Shown: positions 46,484-56,761, counted from the stretch's first letter. The stretch: 64,000 nt of DNA from Myxococcus stipitatus (GCF_038561935.1 NZ_CP102770.1:1364001-1428000), one strand, 5' to 3'. Notes: a model not told the origin generated them from the letters alone. Program-made: numbers and translations.

Positions 46484-46987
46484 ATGGCAGGTGGCGTGAA
46501 CAAGGTCATCCTCATCGGCAACCTGGGTGCGGACCCGGAAGTGCGCTTCACCCCGGGTGGCCAGGCCGTCGCGAACTTCCGCATCGCCACGAGCGAGAGC
46601 TGGAACGACAAGAACGGCCAGAAGCAGGAGCGCACCGAGTGGCACCGCATCGTCGTCTGGGGAAAGCTCGCGGAGCTCTGCGGCGAGTACCTGAAGAAGG
46701 GACGCCAGTGCTACGTCGAGGGGCGCCTGCAGACGCGGGAGTGGACCGACAAGGAGAACCGGAAGAACTACACCACGGAGGTCGTCGCCAACGCGGTGAC
46801 GTTCCTGGGCGGTCGTGACGCCGGGGACGGCATGGGTGGTGGCGGCGGGGGTGGTGGGCGCCGGCAGTTCGGTGGCCAGCAGCAACGCGGCGGCATGGAC
46901 GGCGACTACGGCCAGCCGCCCCCCATGGATGACGGCATGGGCGGTGGTGGCGGTGGCGGCAACGGCGAGGACGACATCCCGTTCTGA
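46484..46987 (+). CDS. ssb: Single-stranded DNA-binding protein
   Basis: 167 residues. OB-fold about 1-112: [68 protein letters not shown] Gly-rich linker of about 45 residues with two long Gly runs follows, and the C-terminus is the acidic tip DDIPF that recruits repair and replication partners. ATG 46484 is preceded by AGAGGGAGC. Binds ssDNA as a tetramer in replication, recombination and repair. Monocistronic, with a strong hairpin terminator after it. Confidence 0.98.
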   Translation: MAGGVNKVILIGNLGADPEVRFTPGGQAVANFRIATSESWNDKNGQKQERTEWHRIVVWGKLAELCGEYLKKGRQCYVEGRLQTREWTDKENRKNYTTEVVANAVTFLGGRDAGDGMGGGGGGGGRRQFGGQQQRGGMDGDYGQPPPMDDGMGGGGGGGNGEDDIPF

Positions 46988-47019
46988 GCCTCCCGCGGCA
47001 CCCAGTCCCCTTGAAGCGA

Positions 47020-47056
47020 ATCGGCCGCTCCCCGGAAGTCCTCGGGGGCGGCCGAT
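47020..47056. terminator. Terminator hairpin between ssb and sdhC
   Basis: Outer stem ATCGGCCGC / GCGGCCGAT with an inner CCCCG / CGGGG, 33 bp after the ssb stop and 53 bp from the convergent sdhC stop. GTGCTTTC follows on the plus strand. Probably bidirectional. Confidence 0.65.
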
Positions 47057-47108
47057 GTGCTTTCAGGGGCTGTGACCCGGTGCCCTCACTGGGGCACCCG
47101 GGGATGCA

Positions 47109-47783
47109 TCAGGCCGGGGGACCGAAGGCCGCGCCCGCGGTGTAGAGCGCGTAGATGACGCCCCAGCTCATCGCCGTCAGCAGGGCGAAGATGGCGAGGG
47201 CGACCGGCTCGAAGCGGCGCATGGAGCGCTCGGTGCCGAGCAGGCCCCAGCCCATGGCGAAGCCCTGGAGGCCGTTGGCCAGGTGGTACGCGGTGCCCAG
47301 CGTGCCCAGGATGTAGACGGCCAGCGTGGGCGTGTGGAAGTGCATCTGCTGCGCGATGTCCGAGAACAGCTCGGGGTGGCCCAGGAGCAGGCGCGGACGC
47401 AGGAACGCCAGCCAGATGTGGGCGCCCAGGAAGGCGAGCACGCCCAGGGCGGAGATGCGCTGGAGCAGGTACTTGAGGTTGCCGTAGTTGTTGTAGCGGC
47501 CGTTGTTCGGCTTGAAGCTGAAGAGCCGGACGATGCCCCAGCCCGTGTGGAACAGCAGCGGCAGGATGACGATGATGAACGTCAGGACCTGCGAGTACGG
47601 GTTGGAGTACGTCGTGACGGACTGCTGCCACGCGGCGGCGCCGTCGAAGGCGGACAGGTTGTTCCAGAGGTGGTTGACCACCCAGATGCTCAAGGGGACG
47701 ACCGCGAGGAACGAGCCCAGGCGGGACTTGAGGAGCGGCGTCTTGTTGGAAACGGCGTCGGCTGTAGCGGCCTGGGTGCTCAT
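47109..47783 (-). CDS. sdhC: Succinate dehydrogenase/fumarate reductase cytochrome b558 subunit (SdhC)
   Basis: 224 residues, five membrane helices, close in layout to the single dihaem subunit of Bacillus-type complex II. All four haem-ligand histidines are in the expected helices: His38 (VVNHLW), His79 (LFHTGW), His122 (GAHIWL) and His167 (AYHLAN). It anchors the flavoprotein and iron-sulfur subunits and passes electrons to quinone. ATG 47783 has GGAGAA upstream; an open frame reaches 47912 without a better start. No sdhA or sdhB follows, since the next gene is convergent ssb, so it is separated from its partners. Confidence 0.93.
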   Translation of the reverse strand: MSTQAATADAVSNKTPLLKSRLGSFLAVVPLSIWVVNHLWNNLSAFDGAAAWQQSVTTYSNPYSQVLTFIIVILPLLFHTGWGIVRLFSFKPNNGRYNNYGNLKYLLQRISALGVLAFLGAHIWLAFLRPRLLLGHPELFSDIAQQMHFHTPTLAVYILGTLGTAYHLANGLQGFAMGWGLLGTERSMRRFEPVALAIFALLTAMSWGVIYALYTAGAAFGPPA

Positions 47784-48038
47784 CGGTTCTCCAGCGATGG
47801 CGCGCGGGTGTGAGACCGCGCCCCAAGTCAGGTGACTGTCGGAGGGCGGGTTATAACCGTTCCCGCCGGGACGCTGGATTTCTTCCGCACCCCCGTATCC
47901 CAGCCGTCGCATATGGAGGCATAAGCCTGGGCTTATGTGTCACCCAGGGTGGGGCTGCTGCCAGGCCGCCATGCGACGGCGCGTCCGCCTTCTGACGTTG
48001 GCGGGCACGATGGGCTCGGGCACGCTACTCGCTCTGCC

Positions 48039-48929
48039 ATGGATGAGCTCGTCAGTGGATTGTTGAAGACGTCGGATATCCGGGTGGTGCTGGCCCTCAC
48101 CACGGACCTGTCCCGTGAGGCCCGGGCCACCCACAAGACGGCCCCCGCCGCCGCGGGCCTGCTGGCCCAGGCCCTCACCGCCGCCGCCCTGTTGGGCTCC
48201 CTCCAGAAAGGGGAGGAGTCCCGCGTCAACCTCCAGGTGGAGTGCGACGGGCCGCTCCGGGGCCTCTTCGTGGACGGGGACACGTCCGGCCTGGTGCGCG
48301 GCTACGTGAAGAACACCCTCGTCGAGTACGTGGGCGCCGACGACCGGTACCACTGGCGGCCCGTGCTGGGGAACAAGGGCTTCCTCTCCATCCTGAGGGA
48401 CCTGGGGGGCGGCGAGCACTACCGCTCGTCGGTGGAGCTGGAGCGCTTCGACCTCGCCGGGGACCTGGAGCGCTACTTCCACCAGTCGGATCAGCTCCCC
48501 TCGCACGTGCTGCTCCTGCAGCTGCCGTCCCAGGTCGACGGCCGGACGGAGCCTTTGGGCATCGTCGCGGGCGTGCTCGTGCAGCCGCTGCCGGGCGCGG
48601 ACATGGAGGCCTTCCAGGCGCTGGGCGAGCGCCTCCGTCGCGAGGCGGCGTCCGTGTTCCAGGCGCATGCGTCGTCGGGGGCCTCCGCGGTGCTGCGTGC
48701 GCTCATCCCCGACTCCGACTTCGAGGTGATGTCGCGTTATCCGCTGCGCTTTGGCTGTTCGTGCAGCAAGGACCGCGTGAAGCGCGCGCTGTTGGCCATG
48801 GGACGCGAGGAACTCCAGGACGTCCTGGAGAAGGAAGGGCAGGCGGAGGCGACGTGCCAGTTCTGCACGACGCGCTATGTCATTCCGGGAGATGAAATCC
48901 GGAGCATGTTGGAGAGCGGCACGGTTTGA
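48039..48929 (+). CDS. hslO: Redox-regulated chaperone Hsp33
   Basis: 296 residues from ATG 48039. N-terminal core with RATHKTAPAAAGLLAQALTAAALLG, LQVECDGPLRGLFVDGD and GNKGFLSILRDLGGGEHYRSSVEL. The C-terminal zinc redox switch has FGCSCSKDR (Cys240, Cys242) and CQFC (Cys273, Cys276), the complete four-cysteine set. Oxidation releases zinc and unfolds the switch so that it holds unfolding proteins. An open frame to 47937 has no similarity to the family. The divergent sdhC lies 255 bp upstream. Confidence 0.97.
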   Translation: MDELVSGLLKTSDIRVVLALTTDLSREARATHKTAPAAAGLLAQALTAAALLGSLQKGEESRVNLQVECDGPLRGLFVDGDTSGLVRGYVKNTLVEYVGADDRYHWRPVLGNKGFLSILRDLGGGEHYRSSVELERFDLAGDLERYFHQSDQLPSHVLLLQLPSQVDGRTEPLGIVAGVLVQPLPGADMEAFQALGERLRREAASVFQAHASSGASAVLRALIPDSDFEVMSRYPLRFGCSCSKDRVKRALLAMGREELQDVLEKEGQAEATCQFCTTRYVIPGDEIRSMLESGTV

Positions 48930-48963
48930 CTTGGGTGCGTGGCCTCGATAGAGGCCGCGCGCC

Positions 48964-49995
48964 ATGAGTTACTTCACGCAATTGCTCGAAGGCGGTTACG
49001 AGGCCGTCCACCTGCTCAGCGATTCCCGCACGGGCCTGAAGGCCATTGTGGGGATGCACAACACGCGGCTGGGGCCGGGCCTGGGCGGCACGCGCGCCCT
49101 GTCGACGTACACCTCCGAGGAGGAGGCCGTCGCGGACGCGCTCCGGTTGGCGCGCGGCATGACGTACAAGGCGGCGCTCGCGGGGCTGCCGCATGGAGGC
49201 GGCAAGGCCGTCATCATGCTGCCGCGCGGGAACTTCGACCGGGCGAAGCTGTTCGAGTCGTTCGGCCGCGCCGTCGAGTCGCTCTGTGGTCGCTACATCA
49301 CCACCGAGGACAGCGGCACCAGCCCCGACGACATGGAGCACGTGCGCAAGCACACGAAGTACGTGCTGGGCTTGAAGGAGCGCAGCGGAGACCCGTCGCC
49401 GGTGACGGCGTTCGGCGTCGCGCGGGCGATGGAGGCCACGGCGAAGCACCTCTTCGGCAGCGCGGACCTCAAGGGCCTGCGCGTCACCGTGCTGGGGGTG
49501 GGCCACGTGGGCATGTACCTGGTGAAGGAGCTGCACGAGCGCGGCGCCAAGGTGTGGGTGAGTGACATCAACGCCGCCAGCGTGGAGCAGGCGGTGAAGA
49601 ACTACGGCGCCACGGCGGTGGACTCGGACACGCTGCACCGCATGGAGGCGGACATCTTCGCGCCGTGCGCGCTGGGGGGCGGCCTCAACGACACCACCCT
49701 GCCGCTCCTGAAGGTGAAGGCGGTGTGCGGGGCGGCCAACAACCAACTGCTCACGATGCGACACGGTGAGCAGCTCGCCAACCGCGGCATCCTGTACGTG
49801 CCGGACTACGCGGCCAACGCGGGCGGCCTCATCAACGTGGCGCAGGAGTGGGCGGGGTACGACCGGGAGAAGGCGTACGCCCGGGCGTCGAACATCTTCG
49901 ACACCATCGACACCCTGCTGCGGCGCGCGAAGGAGTCCGGCCAGCGCCCCGAGCAGGTGGCCGACCGCATGGTGGAAGAGAAGCTGTCGGCCTGA
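48964..49995 (+). CDS. Leucine/valine/phenylalanine dehydrogenase-like protein
   Basis: 343 residues. Glu/Leu/Phe/Val dehydrogenase family: LGPGLGGTRALSTY (about 37-50), catalytic Lys81 in AALAGLPHGGGKAVI, the SPDDMEHV block, and the NAD-binding LGVGHVGMYLVKELHERGAKVWVSD (about 178-202) with an acidic residue after strand 2, pointing to NAD+ rather than NADP+. PCALGGGLND and VCGAANNQL complete the active-site layout. It oxidatively deaminates branched-chain amino acids, possibly feeding iso-branched fatty acid precursors, which are abundant in myxobacteria (inference). 34 bp after hslO on the same strand. Confidence 0.93.
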   Translation: MSYFTQLLEGGYEAVHLLSDSRTGLKAIVGMHNTRLGPGLGGTRALSTYTSEEEAVADALRLARGMTYKAALAGLPHGGGKAVIMLPRGNFDRAKLFESFGRAVESLCGRYITTEDSGTSPDDMEHVRKHTKYVLGLKERSGDPSPVTAFGVARAMEATAKHLFGSADLKGLRVTVLGVGHVGMYLVKELHERGAKVWVSDINAASVEQAVKNYGATAVDSDTLHRMEADIFAPCALGGGLNDTTLPLLKVKAVCGAANNQLLTMRHGEQLANRGILYVPDYAANAGGLINVAQEWAGYDREKAYARASNIFDTIDTLLRRAKESGQRPEQVADRMVEEKLSA

Positions 49996-50120
49996 GCGCC
50001 GCAACCCGGCCCGTCCTCCTCGTTTCATGCGCCGGAGGACGGGGGAGGTGTGGGCGGGATATGGCCAGGGCGCGGTCCTCGGGGTATGACGGGGCCGCAC
50101 CCCAGCCGGAGCTCACCGCC

Positions 50121-50867
50121 GTGGCGACCAAGCGGGCAGCGCCCGGGCTAAAGGCCCAGGGCAAGCGCAAGCCCACCGCGAAATCCTCCTCGAAGAAGAC
50201 CTCTCCCAAGAAGTCTCCTTCCAAGCCCCGTGTGGCGTCGGCGTCCGCGTCGGCCCGCAAGGGGGCGAAGAAACTCGTCTCCATTCCCTCCGACATGGTG
50301 TTGGCGCCCCAGGTGGAAGTGCCGCGCCAGCCCACGGGCAAGGACCAGTCACGCAAGCGCTCCGCGGGCGTGCGGGAGCTGACGTGGGCGGAGTTCGACC
50401 GCGCCGTGCATCACCTGGCCGAGTCCATCCGTCAGTCCTTCGAGCCCCAGGCGGTGGTGGGCGTGGCGCACGGCGGCGTCTTCGTCGGTGGCGCGCTCTC
50501 CTCGGCGCTGGGCTGCGCGTTCTTCCCCGTGCGCATCAGCCGCCGCAGCAGGGACCGGGGCGACGAAGGGCGTCCGCGCGGAGGCCCCAAGACGTCCGGA
50601 GAGATGCCGCGCGAGCTCAAGGGCCGGCGCGTGCTCATCGTCGACGACGTGGCGTCCAGCGGTGACACGCTGGAGCTGGCCACGGCGCTGGCTCGCGAGG
50701 CGGGCGCCAAGAAGGTGTCGACGGCGTGCCTGGTCGCGAAGCCGGAGGGGTATGCGCCGCACTTCGCGGGGCTGACCACGGGCTCGTTGGTGGTCTTCCC
50801 GTGGGACTACGCGCCCGGCGTGGGCGACGCCCGCTTCGACGAGGACCCGGACAAGGCCGGGGCGTGA
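50121..50867 (+). CDS. Phosphoribosyltransferase-domain protein with Lys-rich N-terminal tail
   Basis: 248 residues from GTG 50121 (ATG 50061 is possible). The first 60 residues are Lys/Ala/Ser/Pro-rich ([17 protein letters not shown] and similar), like histone H1 tails. The domain starts about 90: [40 protein letters not shown], and the PRPP-binding loop [15 protein letters not shown] (about 170-185). C-terminal [13 protein letters not shown] resembles hypoxanthine or xanthine PRTases, so a purine salvage activity is possible. The tail suggests nucleic-acid binding. 19 bp before selB. Confidence 0.87.
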   Translation: MATKRAAPGLKAQGKRKPTAKSSSKKTSPKKSPSKPRVASASASARKGAKKLVSIPSDMVLAPQVEVPRQPTGKDQSRKRSAGVRELTWAEFDRAVHHLAESIRQSFEPQAVVGVAHGGVFVGGALSSALGCAFFPVRISRRSRDRGDEGRPRGGPKTSGEMPRELKGRRVLIVDDVASSGDTLELATALAREAGAKKVSTACLVAKPEGYAPHFAGLTTGSLVVFPWDYAPGVGDARFDEDPDKAGA

Positions 50868-50886
50868 GCGGTGCCGTGGTGACGCG

Positions 50887-52803
50887 ATGATTGTCGGCAC
50901 GGCGGGCCACATCGACCACGGCAAGACGTCGTTGGTGAAGGCGCTGACGGGCATCGACACGGACCGGCTCCAGGAGGAGAAGCGCCGAGGCATCACCCTG
51001 GAGCTGGGCTTCGCGCACCTGACGTTGGACGACGGCTCCGTGGCGGGCGTGGTGGACGTGCCCGGCCACGAGCGCTTCGTGAAGGCGATGGCCGCGGGCG
51101 CCGGGGGCGTGGACCTGGCGGTGCTGGTGGTGGCGTCGGACGAAGGCGTCATGCCCCAGACGCGCGAGCACCTGGACATCTGCCGGCTGCTGGGCGTGCG
51201 CGCGGGAGTGGTGGCCCTCACCAAGTCGGACCTGCTCGGGGAGCTGGGGCCGGAGTGGCGCACGCTGGTGGACGCGGACCTCGCCGCGCTCACCGCGGGC
51301 TCGTTCCTGGAAGGCGCGCCGGTGGTGGCGTGCTCGACGCGGACGGGAGAGGGGCTGGACGCGCTGCGCGCGGCGCTCGGCAAGGCCGCGGGGACGCTGG
51401 CGAAGCGGCCCGTCGAGGGGCCCACCTTCCTGCCCGTGGACCGCGTCTTCACGCTGAAGGGCTTCGGCACGGTGGTGACGGGCACGCTGTTGTCCGGCGC
51501 CATCGCGGTGGAGGACCCGGTGTCGCTCCTGCCGGGGATGCCCGGGCCGCTGCGGGTGCGCGGGGTCCAGGTGCATGGGCGCGCCGTCGAGAAGGTGGAG
51601 GCGGGCCAGCGCGCGGCGGTGAACCTCCCGGGCGTGGAGGCCGAGTCACTCCATCGGGGGCTGGTGCTGACGCGCGCGGGAGAGCTGCCCGAGACGCGCA
51701 TGCTGGACGTGGAGCTGACGCTGCTGCCGTCGGCGGAGTCCGCGCTGCCGCGTCGTCGCAAGCTGCTGCTGCACCTGGGCACCGCGCAGGTGGAGGCCAC
51801 GGTGGCGCTGTTGGATGTGGAGCGGCTGGAGCCCGGTGAGACGGCGCTCGCGCAGCTGCGCTTGGATGCGCCCGTCGGGGCGCTGGTGGGACAGCGCTTC
51901 ATCCTGCGCGGCTCGCGGGCCTTGCCGGGACGAGGCGCGACGCTGGCGGGTGGGCGCGTGCTGGCAATCGATTCGCCTCGGCGGCGCAAGGGCGCGCTGG
52001 CGGTGGTGGCGCCGCTGCGAGAGGCGGACCCGGCCGGACAGGTAGCGTGGTTGCTCAGGCAATCGGGTTACCGGGGGCTGACGCAGCAGGAGCTGTTCGG
52101 GCGCTCGGGGCTGGGGCCTCGGGTGCTGGCGCGGACGCTGGAGCGCGAGGGCGCTCGAGGCGCGGTGCAGCTGGTGGACCGGGAGCGGCGGCTGTACGTG
52201 TCGGGCGAGGTGCTGGAGGGGTTGCAAGGGCGGGCGCTCGCGTTGCTGGCCGCCTTCCATGAGCGGGAGCCCTTGCGCGAGGGACTGTCCCGCGAGGAGC
52301 TGCGCCAGCGCTTGTCGGCCGAGCTGGATGCCCGGGTCTTCCAGCGGGTGTTGCAGGGGCTGGTGGACGGCGGGAAGGTGGAGGTGGAGCGGGAGCTCGC
52401 GCGCTTGAAGGGGCGTGCCCGCGCGCTGACGTTGGGAGACGAGGCGGCGCGGAGTCGGCTCGCCGCGGAGCTGTCCTCGGGGGGGCTTGCGCCTCCGACG
52501 GAGGGAGAGCTGTCGCAGAAGCTGGAGCTCCCCGTGCCCCGGCTGCGCGAGCTGCTGAAGGTGCTGGCGTCCGAGGGGCGGGTGGTGCGCGTCAGCGAGG
52601 AGCTGTGCTTCGACACGGCGGCGCTGGCGACGTTGCGGGAGCGGCTGGTTGCCCACCTTCGCGAGAAGAAGGAGATTAGCACCCAGGCCTTCAAGGAACT
52701 GGTGGGACAGAGCCGCAAGTTCGTCATTCCGCTGTCCGAGTACTTCGACCGGGAGAAGGTGACGCTCCGGGTGGGCGAGAAGCGGGTGCTGCGTCGCGGA
52801 TGA
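50887..52803 (+). CDS. selB: Selenocysteine-specific translation elongation factor SelB
   Basis: 638 residues. GTPase motifs: G1 GHIDHGKTS (7-15), G2 RGIT in [15 protein letters not shown]3 DVPGHE (about 57-62), G4 TKSD. Domains 2 and 3 follow, then the C-terminal winged-helix repeats (from about 400 on) that bind the SECIS hairpin. It delivers Sec-tRNA to in-frame UGA. The C-terminal [21 protein letters not shown] is the typical end of the last winged helix. No selA, selC, selD or SECIS-bearing gene is in the window. Its stop overlaps the histidine kinase ATG by 4 bp (ATGA, 52800-52803). Confidence 0.96.
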   Translation: MIVGTAGHIDHGKTSLVKALTGIDTDRLQEEKRRGITLELGFAHLTLDDGSVAGVVDVPGHERFVKAMAAGAGGVDLAVLVVASDEGVMPQTREHLDICRLLGVRAGVVALTKSDLLGELGPEWRTLVDADLAALTAGSFLEGAPVVACSTRTGEGLDALRAALGKAAGTLAKRPVEGPTFLPVDRVFTLKGFGTVVTGTLLSGAIAVEDPVSLLPGMPGPLRVRGVQVHGRAVEKVEAGQRAAVNLPGVEAESLHRGLVLTRAGELPETRMLDVELTLLPSAESALPRRRKLLLHLGTAQVEATVALLDVERLEPGETALAQLRLDAPVGALVGQRFILRGSRALPGRGATLAGGRVLAIDSPRRRKGALAVVAPLREADPAGQVAWLLRQSGYRGLTQQELFGRSGLGPRVLARTLEREGARGAVQLVDRERRLYVSGEVLEGLQGRALALLAAFHEREPLREGLSREELRQRLSAELDARVFQRVLQGLVDGGKVEVERELARLKGRARALTLGDEAARSRLAAELSSGGLAPPTEGELSQKLELPVPRLRELLKVLASEGRVVRVSEELCFDTAALATLRERLVAHLREKKEISTQAFKELVGQSRKFVIPLSEYFDREKVTLRVGEKRVLRRG

Positions 52804-55316
52804 GCACGAAGCCATACAGCGAGGCGTCCTTGCGCGCCCTCATCGAGCCCTTCGACAACCCCGTGCTCGCGGTGGTGGACGGACGGGTGTCCGCGGCGAA
52901 TGACGCCTACCTGGAGCTGCTGGGGCTTTCCCGGGAGCGGGTGGAAGGGCGCCCCGTCATGGACTTCGTCCAGCCGGAGGAGCGCAGCCGGCTCAGCGAG
53001 CGCTACCGCCTGCTGGAGTCGGGCGTGCCGTTGGACCGGAGCACGCAAATCTACCAGGTGCCCTCCGCCAACGGCGTCACGCGCGAGGTGGCCCTCTACG
53101 CGTCACACCTGCGCTTGGAGGGCGGACGCAAGGCGCTGCTCCTCAACCTGCTGCCCCTGTCGGACAAGCCCCCCGAGCTGTCCATGGCGGAGCGTCTGGT
53201 GGAGACCTCCGCGGGGCTGGTCTCCGCGCACTCGGAGGAGGCGGTGCGCCGCGTGGCGCTCAAGGGCCTGGAGGCCGCGGGCTTCCGAGGCCGGCTCTTC
53301 CGCTGGGACGGGGTGCGCCTGAACGCGCTCGACGGAGGCGCGTCCCCCGAGGACGTGCACCTGGGGCTGGAGGCGCTGTCGGACGGGCGGCCCGTGTTCG
53401 GTGGGGCGGACATGGCCTCACCCACGCATGTGTACCTGCCGGTGGGCGGGCCTCAGGTGGAGGTGCTGAGGGTGGAGGGGCCGTGGGTGGCGCCTCGCCA
53501 TGGCTCCGTGCTGACGCTCTTCGCGAAGGTGGTGGAGGCCGCGCTGGCGGACGCGCGAGTGCAGGCGGACGGCACGCGCAGCCGGTGGGAAGTGGGCGCC
53601 GTCGCGGAGATGGCGCGCTTCGTGGCGCGGCCCATTCCTCCGACGCCCGAGGACTTCTTGTCGCGTGTGTCGGAGCTGCTCCTCGCGGAGTCCGCGGCGC
53701 TGCACCTGTCGAGGGGCTCGAGCAGCTCGCTGGAGCTGTCGGCCCACGTGGGGCTGGTGGAGGCGGTGGGGCCGGAGGGAGATGTGGCGCGGCTGGGCGG
53801 GGTGATGGGGGCCTCGGTGCCGGACGCCCTCGACGGCAACCTGAGCAGCCCGGCGCAGGCCGCGCTCCTGAGCAAGGCCTCGCGAGGCACGCTGGGCAGT
53901 GGCGCGGCGGTGCGGCTGGCCCGCGGGGGCGAGGTGCTCGGCGTGCTCCAGGTGCTGCGCGCGCCTGGGCGTCCCTTCGATGCGCGAGACGTGCGGCTGT
54001 TGGGGACGCTGTCGGAGCTGTTGATGACGTTGCTGGAGCAGCGCCGGCTGCGCTCGGAGTCCGCGCGGCAGCTCACGGAGACGCGGCTGCTCCTGGACCT
54101 GGCGCGCACCACGTCGGGCGTGCTGGAGACCTCGAGCATCCTCGACGTGGCCTCGGACTTCCTCGTCCACCTGCTGGACGTGTCCAACTGCTACATCATG
54201 CTGTACGACGAGAGCTCCAAGGTGCTCCGTGGCGCCGCGGCGTCGGCGGCGCATCGCGACTTCTTCCGCACGGTGATTGTGTCGTTGGGCAGCGACACCG
54301 TGGCGGCCCGAGCCGCGCGCGAGCGGCGCCCCGTGGCCATCGAAGACGTGGATGCCGCGGGCGAGGGCTTCAACGCGCAGCTGGTGCAGCGCTTCGGCGA
54401 GAAGGCGCTGCTGGCGCTGCCGCTCACGTCCCGCGAGGAGCTCATCGGCGTGGTGCTGGTGGACGACACGCGCCGCGCGCGGCCCTTCGGCCCGGAGCTG
54501 GTGGAGCTGGCGGAGGCCACCTGTGGGCAGCTCGCGCTCTCCATCGCCAACGCGCGGCTGTATGAGTCCCTCTGGGCCAGCTACGCGGAGCTGGCCGCCA
54601 CCCGCGCGGAGATGGTGAAGCGCGAGCGGCTGGCCGCGCTGGGAGAGCTCTCCGCGATTGTCGCCCACGAGGTGCGCAATCCCCTGGGCGTCATCTTCAA
54701 CGCGGTGGCCTCGCTGCGCCGGCTCCTGGAGCCCGCGGGCGACGCGGCCATGTTGCTGGACATCCTGGGGGAGGAGAGCGACCGTCTCAACCGCATGGTG
54801 GGGGACCTGCTCGACTACACCCGGCCCCGGGACCCGGTGCTCCAACACGAGGACCTGGGCCGCGTGCTCCAGGACTCCCTGGAGGCGGCGCGAGTGCAGG
54901 GTGGGGGAGCGGACCGGCCCGTCCACATCGACTCGGACGTGGAGCCGGGGCTTCCACCCGTGCCCATGGACCGGCGGCTCATCCGCCAGGCGCTGGTCAA
55001 CGTGGCCGTCAACGCGATCCAGTCCATGCCGCAGGGGGGACGGGTGCAGGTGCGGGCCCGCCGCGAGGCCCATGCCGGCCGAGAGCAGCTGCGCATCGAC
55101 GTGGCGGACCAGGGCCCCGGCATCCCCGCGGAGCTGCTCCACCGCGTCTTCGAACCCTTCTTCACCACGAAGGCCCAGGGCACCGGCCTGGGCCTGGCCG
55201 TCGTCAAACGCATCCTCGAGGAGCACCGCGGCGAAATCGCCGTGGATAGCATTCCGGGTCGCGGTACGACCTTCACTTTCCGACTCCCCCTCTCGCAGCC
55301 CCCGTCCTTCCCATGA
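52800..55316 (+). CDS. pxrK: PAS-GAF-GAF sensor histidine kinase (PxrK candidate)
   Basis: 838 residues, no membrane segment. PAS-like domain about 15-120 (VVDGRVSAANDAYLELLG), a first GAF-like region about 130-400, a second GAF about 425-590 (ETSSILDVASDFLVHLLDVSN onward), then HisKA with His623 in IVAHEVRNPLG, and HATPase: N box QALVNVAVNAIQSM, G1 DQGPGIP, F box FEPFFTTK, G2 GTGLGLAVV. Cytoplasmic NtrB-like output with multiple ligand domains. ATG 52800 overlaps selB by 4 bp; its stop overlaps the activator ATG by 4 bp. By position it matches the M. xanthus kinase reported to promote pxr expression; the symbol rests on that recollection. Confidence 0.93.
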   Translation: MSTKPYSEASLRALIEPFDNPVLAVVDGRVSAANDAYLELLGLSRERVEGRPVMDFVQPEERSRLSERYRLLESGVPLDRSTQIYQVPSANGVTREVALYASHLRLEGGRKALLLNLLPLSDKPPELSMAERLVETSAGLVSAHSEEAVRRVALKGLEAAGFRGRLFRWDGVRLNALDGGASPEDVHLGLEALSDGRPVFGGADMASPTHVYLPVGGPQVEVLRVEGPWVAPRHGSVLTLFAKVVEAALADARVQADGTRSRWEVGAVAEMARFVARPIPPTPEDFLSRVSELLLAESAALHLSRGSSSSLELSAHVGLVEAVGPEGDVARLGGVMGASVPDALDGNLSSPAQAALLSKASRGTLGSGAAVRLARGGEVLGVLQVLRAPGRPFDARDVRLLGTLSELLMTLLEQRRLRSESARQLTETRLLLDLARTTSGVLETSSILDVASDFLVHLLDVSNCYIMLYDESSKVLRGAAASAAHRDFFRTVIVSLGSDTVAARAARERRPVAIEDVDAAGEGFNAQLVQRFGEKALLALPLTSREELIGVVLVDDTRRARPFGPELVELAEATCGQLALSIANARLYESLWASYAELAATRAEMVKRERLAALGELSAIVAHEVRNPLGVIFNAVASLRRLLEPAGDAAMLLDILGEESDRLNRMVGDLLDYTRPRDPVLQHEDLGRVLQDSLEAARVQGGGADRPVHIDSDVEPGLPPVPMDRRLIRQALVNVAVNAIQSMPQGGRVQVRARREAHAGREQLRIDVADQGPGIPAELLHRVFEPFFTTKAQGTGLGLAVVKRILEEHRGEIAVDSIPGRGTTFTFRLPLSQPPSFP

Positions 55317-56761
55317 CTGACGCGAACACCCCGCCGTCCCGTGGACGCATCCTCGTCGTGGATGACCAGCGCAACATGCGCGCCACCACCGCGCTGCTGC
55401 TGCGCGCGGAGAACTACACCGTCTTCGAGGCTGGCACCGGTGACGAGGCCCTGGGCCACCTCGCCGGCGGCAGCATCGACCTGCTGCTGACGGACCTGAA
55501 GATGGAGCCCATGGATGGGCTGACCTTGCTCCGCCGCGCGCTGGAGGTGGCCCCCCGTCTTCAAATCATCATGATGACGGCGTTCGGCTCCATCGAGAGC
55601 GCGGTGGAGGCCATGCGCCTGGGGGCCTACGACTACGTCACCAAGCCCTTCAAGGAGAGCGAGCTTCGCTACCGCGTCGAGCGCGCCCTGGAGCGCTCGC
55701 GCCTGTTGCGCGACGTGGACAACCTGGCCACGGACTTCAACCAGCGCCATGGCCTGTCCGCGCTGGTGGGCCGCAGCGTGGCGATGCGCGACCTCACCGC
55801 GAGGCTGATGCGCGTGGCGCAGAGCGACGCCACGGTCCTCATCCAGGGCGAGAGCGGCACGGGCAAGGAGCTGGTGGCGCGAGCACTCCATGCGCACAGC
55901 CGGCGCAAGGCGCGCTCCTTCGTCCCCGTCAACTGCGCCGCCATCAGCGAGACGCTGCTGGAGAGCGAGCTGTTCGGCCACGCGAAGGGCGCCTTCACGG
56001 GCGCGGTGAAGACGCGGCGCGGACTCTTCGAGGAGGCCGACGGCGGCACGCTCTTCATCGACGAGGTGACGGAGACCAGCCCCACGTTCCAGTCCAAGCT
56101 GCTGCGAGCGCTCCAGGAGGGCGAGGTGCGCCGCGTGGGTGAGTCCACCGCGCTGCGCGTGGACGTGCGCACCGTGGCCGCCACCAACCGCGACATCGAG
56201 CTGGAGGTCCGCGAGAAGCGCTTCCGCCAGGACCTCTACTACCGCCTCAACGTGGTGACGCTGCGTGTGCCGCCGCTGCGCGAGCGCCTGGAGGACGTGC
56301 CCGCGCTCGCCGAGCACTTCCTGGAGCGCGCCAACGCCCGCAGTCCGAATCCTCGGCGCTTGTCGGCCGCCGCCGTGACGCACCTGATGGGCTACGACTT
56401 CCCCGGCAACGTGCGCGAGCTGGAGAACCTGGTGGAGCAGGCCGCCGCGCTCGCGGAGGCGGACGAGCTGCTGCCGGAGGACTTCCCCCTGCGCCAGGCC
56501 CGCCTGACGGCCCCGACGGGGGGCGCCACCAGCACGGCCACCTCCGAGGGGGCCCCTGGGTTGATCTCCAGCGGGAGCAGTGGGCCCACCCTGGCCCAGG
56601 TGGTGGAGGACGCCGAGCGCCGCGCCATCGCCCAGTCCCTGGAGCGCCATGGCGTGGACCTGGCGCGGGTCGCCGACGAGCTCGGTGTCTCATCCACCAC
56701 CCTCTGGCGGAAGATGAAGCGGCTCAACCTGCGCCCGCCCAGCGACGTGGCTCGGGAGTAG
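55313..56761 (+). CDS. pxrR: NtrC-family sigma-54 activator response regulator (PxrR candidate)
   Basis: 482 residues. Receiver about 10-125 with VVDDQRN and phospho-acceptor Asp61 in [11 protein letters not shown]+ domain about 145-385 with Walker A GESGTGKE (179-186), GAFTGA (226-231), which contacts sigma-54, and [11 protein letters not shown] as Walker B; FIS-type helix-turn-helix at the C-terminus ([20 protein letters not shown]). It is a fully competent sigma-54 activator phosphorylated by the coupled kinase. Immediately downstream are repeats suited as its binding sites, then a sigma-54 promoter and a small RNA. In M. xanthus the equivalent gene is, as I recall, pxrR, a positive regulator of Pxr. 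Confidence 0.95.
   Translation: MTDANTPPSRGRILVVDDQRNMRATTALLLRAENYTVFEAGTGDEALGHLAGGSIDLLLTDLKMEPMDGLTLLRRALEVAPRLQIIMMTAFGSIESAVEAMRLGAYDYVTKPFKESELRYRVERALERSRLLRDVDNLATDFNQRHGLSALVGRSVAMRDLTARLMRVAQSDATVLIQGESGTGKELVARALHAHSRRKARSFVPVNCAAISETLLESELFGHAKGAFTGAVKTRRGLFEEADGGTLFIDEVTETSPTFQSKLLRALQEGEVRRVGESTALRVDVRTVAATNRDIELEVREKRFRQDLYYRLNVVTLRVPPLRERLEDVPALAEHFLERANARSPNPRRLSAAAVTHLMGYDFPGNVRELENLVEQAAALAEADELLPEDFPLRQARLTAPTGGATSTATSEGAPGLISSGSSGPTLAQVVEDAERRAIAQSLERHGVDLARVADELGVSSTTLWRKMKRLNLRPPSDVARE

Noticed and set aside
46840..46980. Gly-run repeats in ssb as a possible mobile or unstable repeat
   Set aside because: They are the flexible linker of the single-stranded DNA-binding protein, normal for the family.
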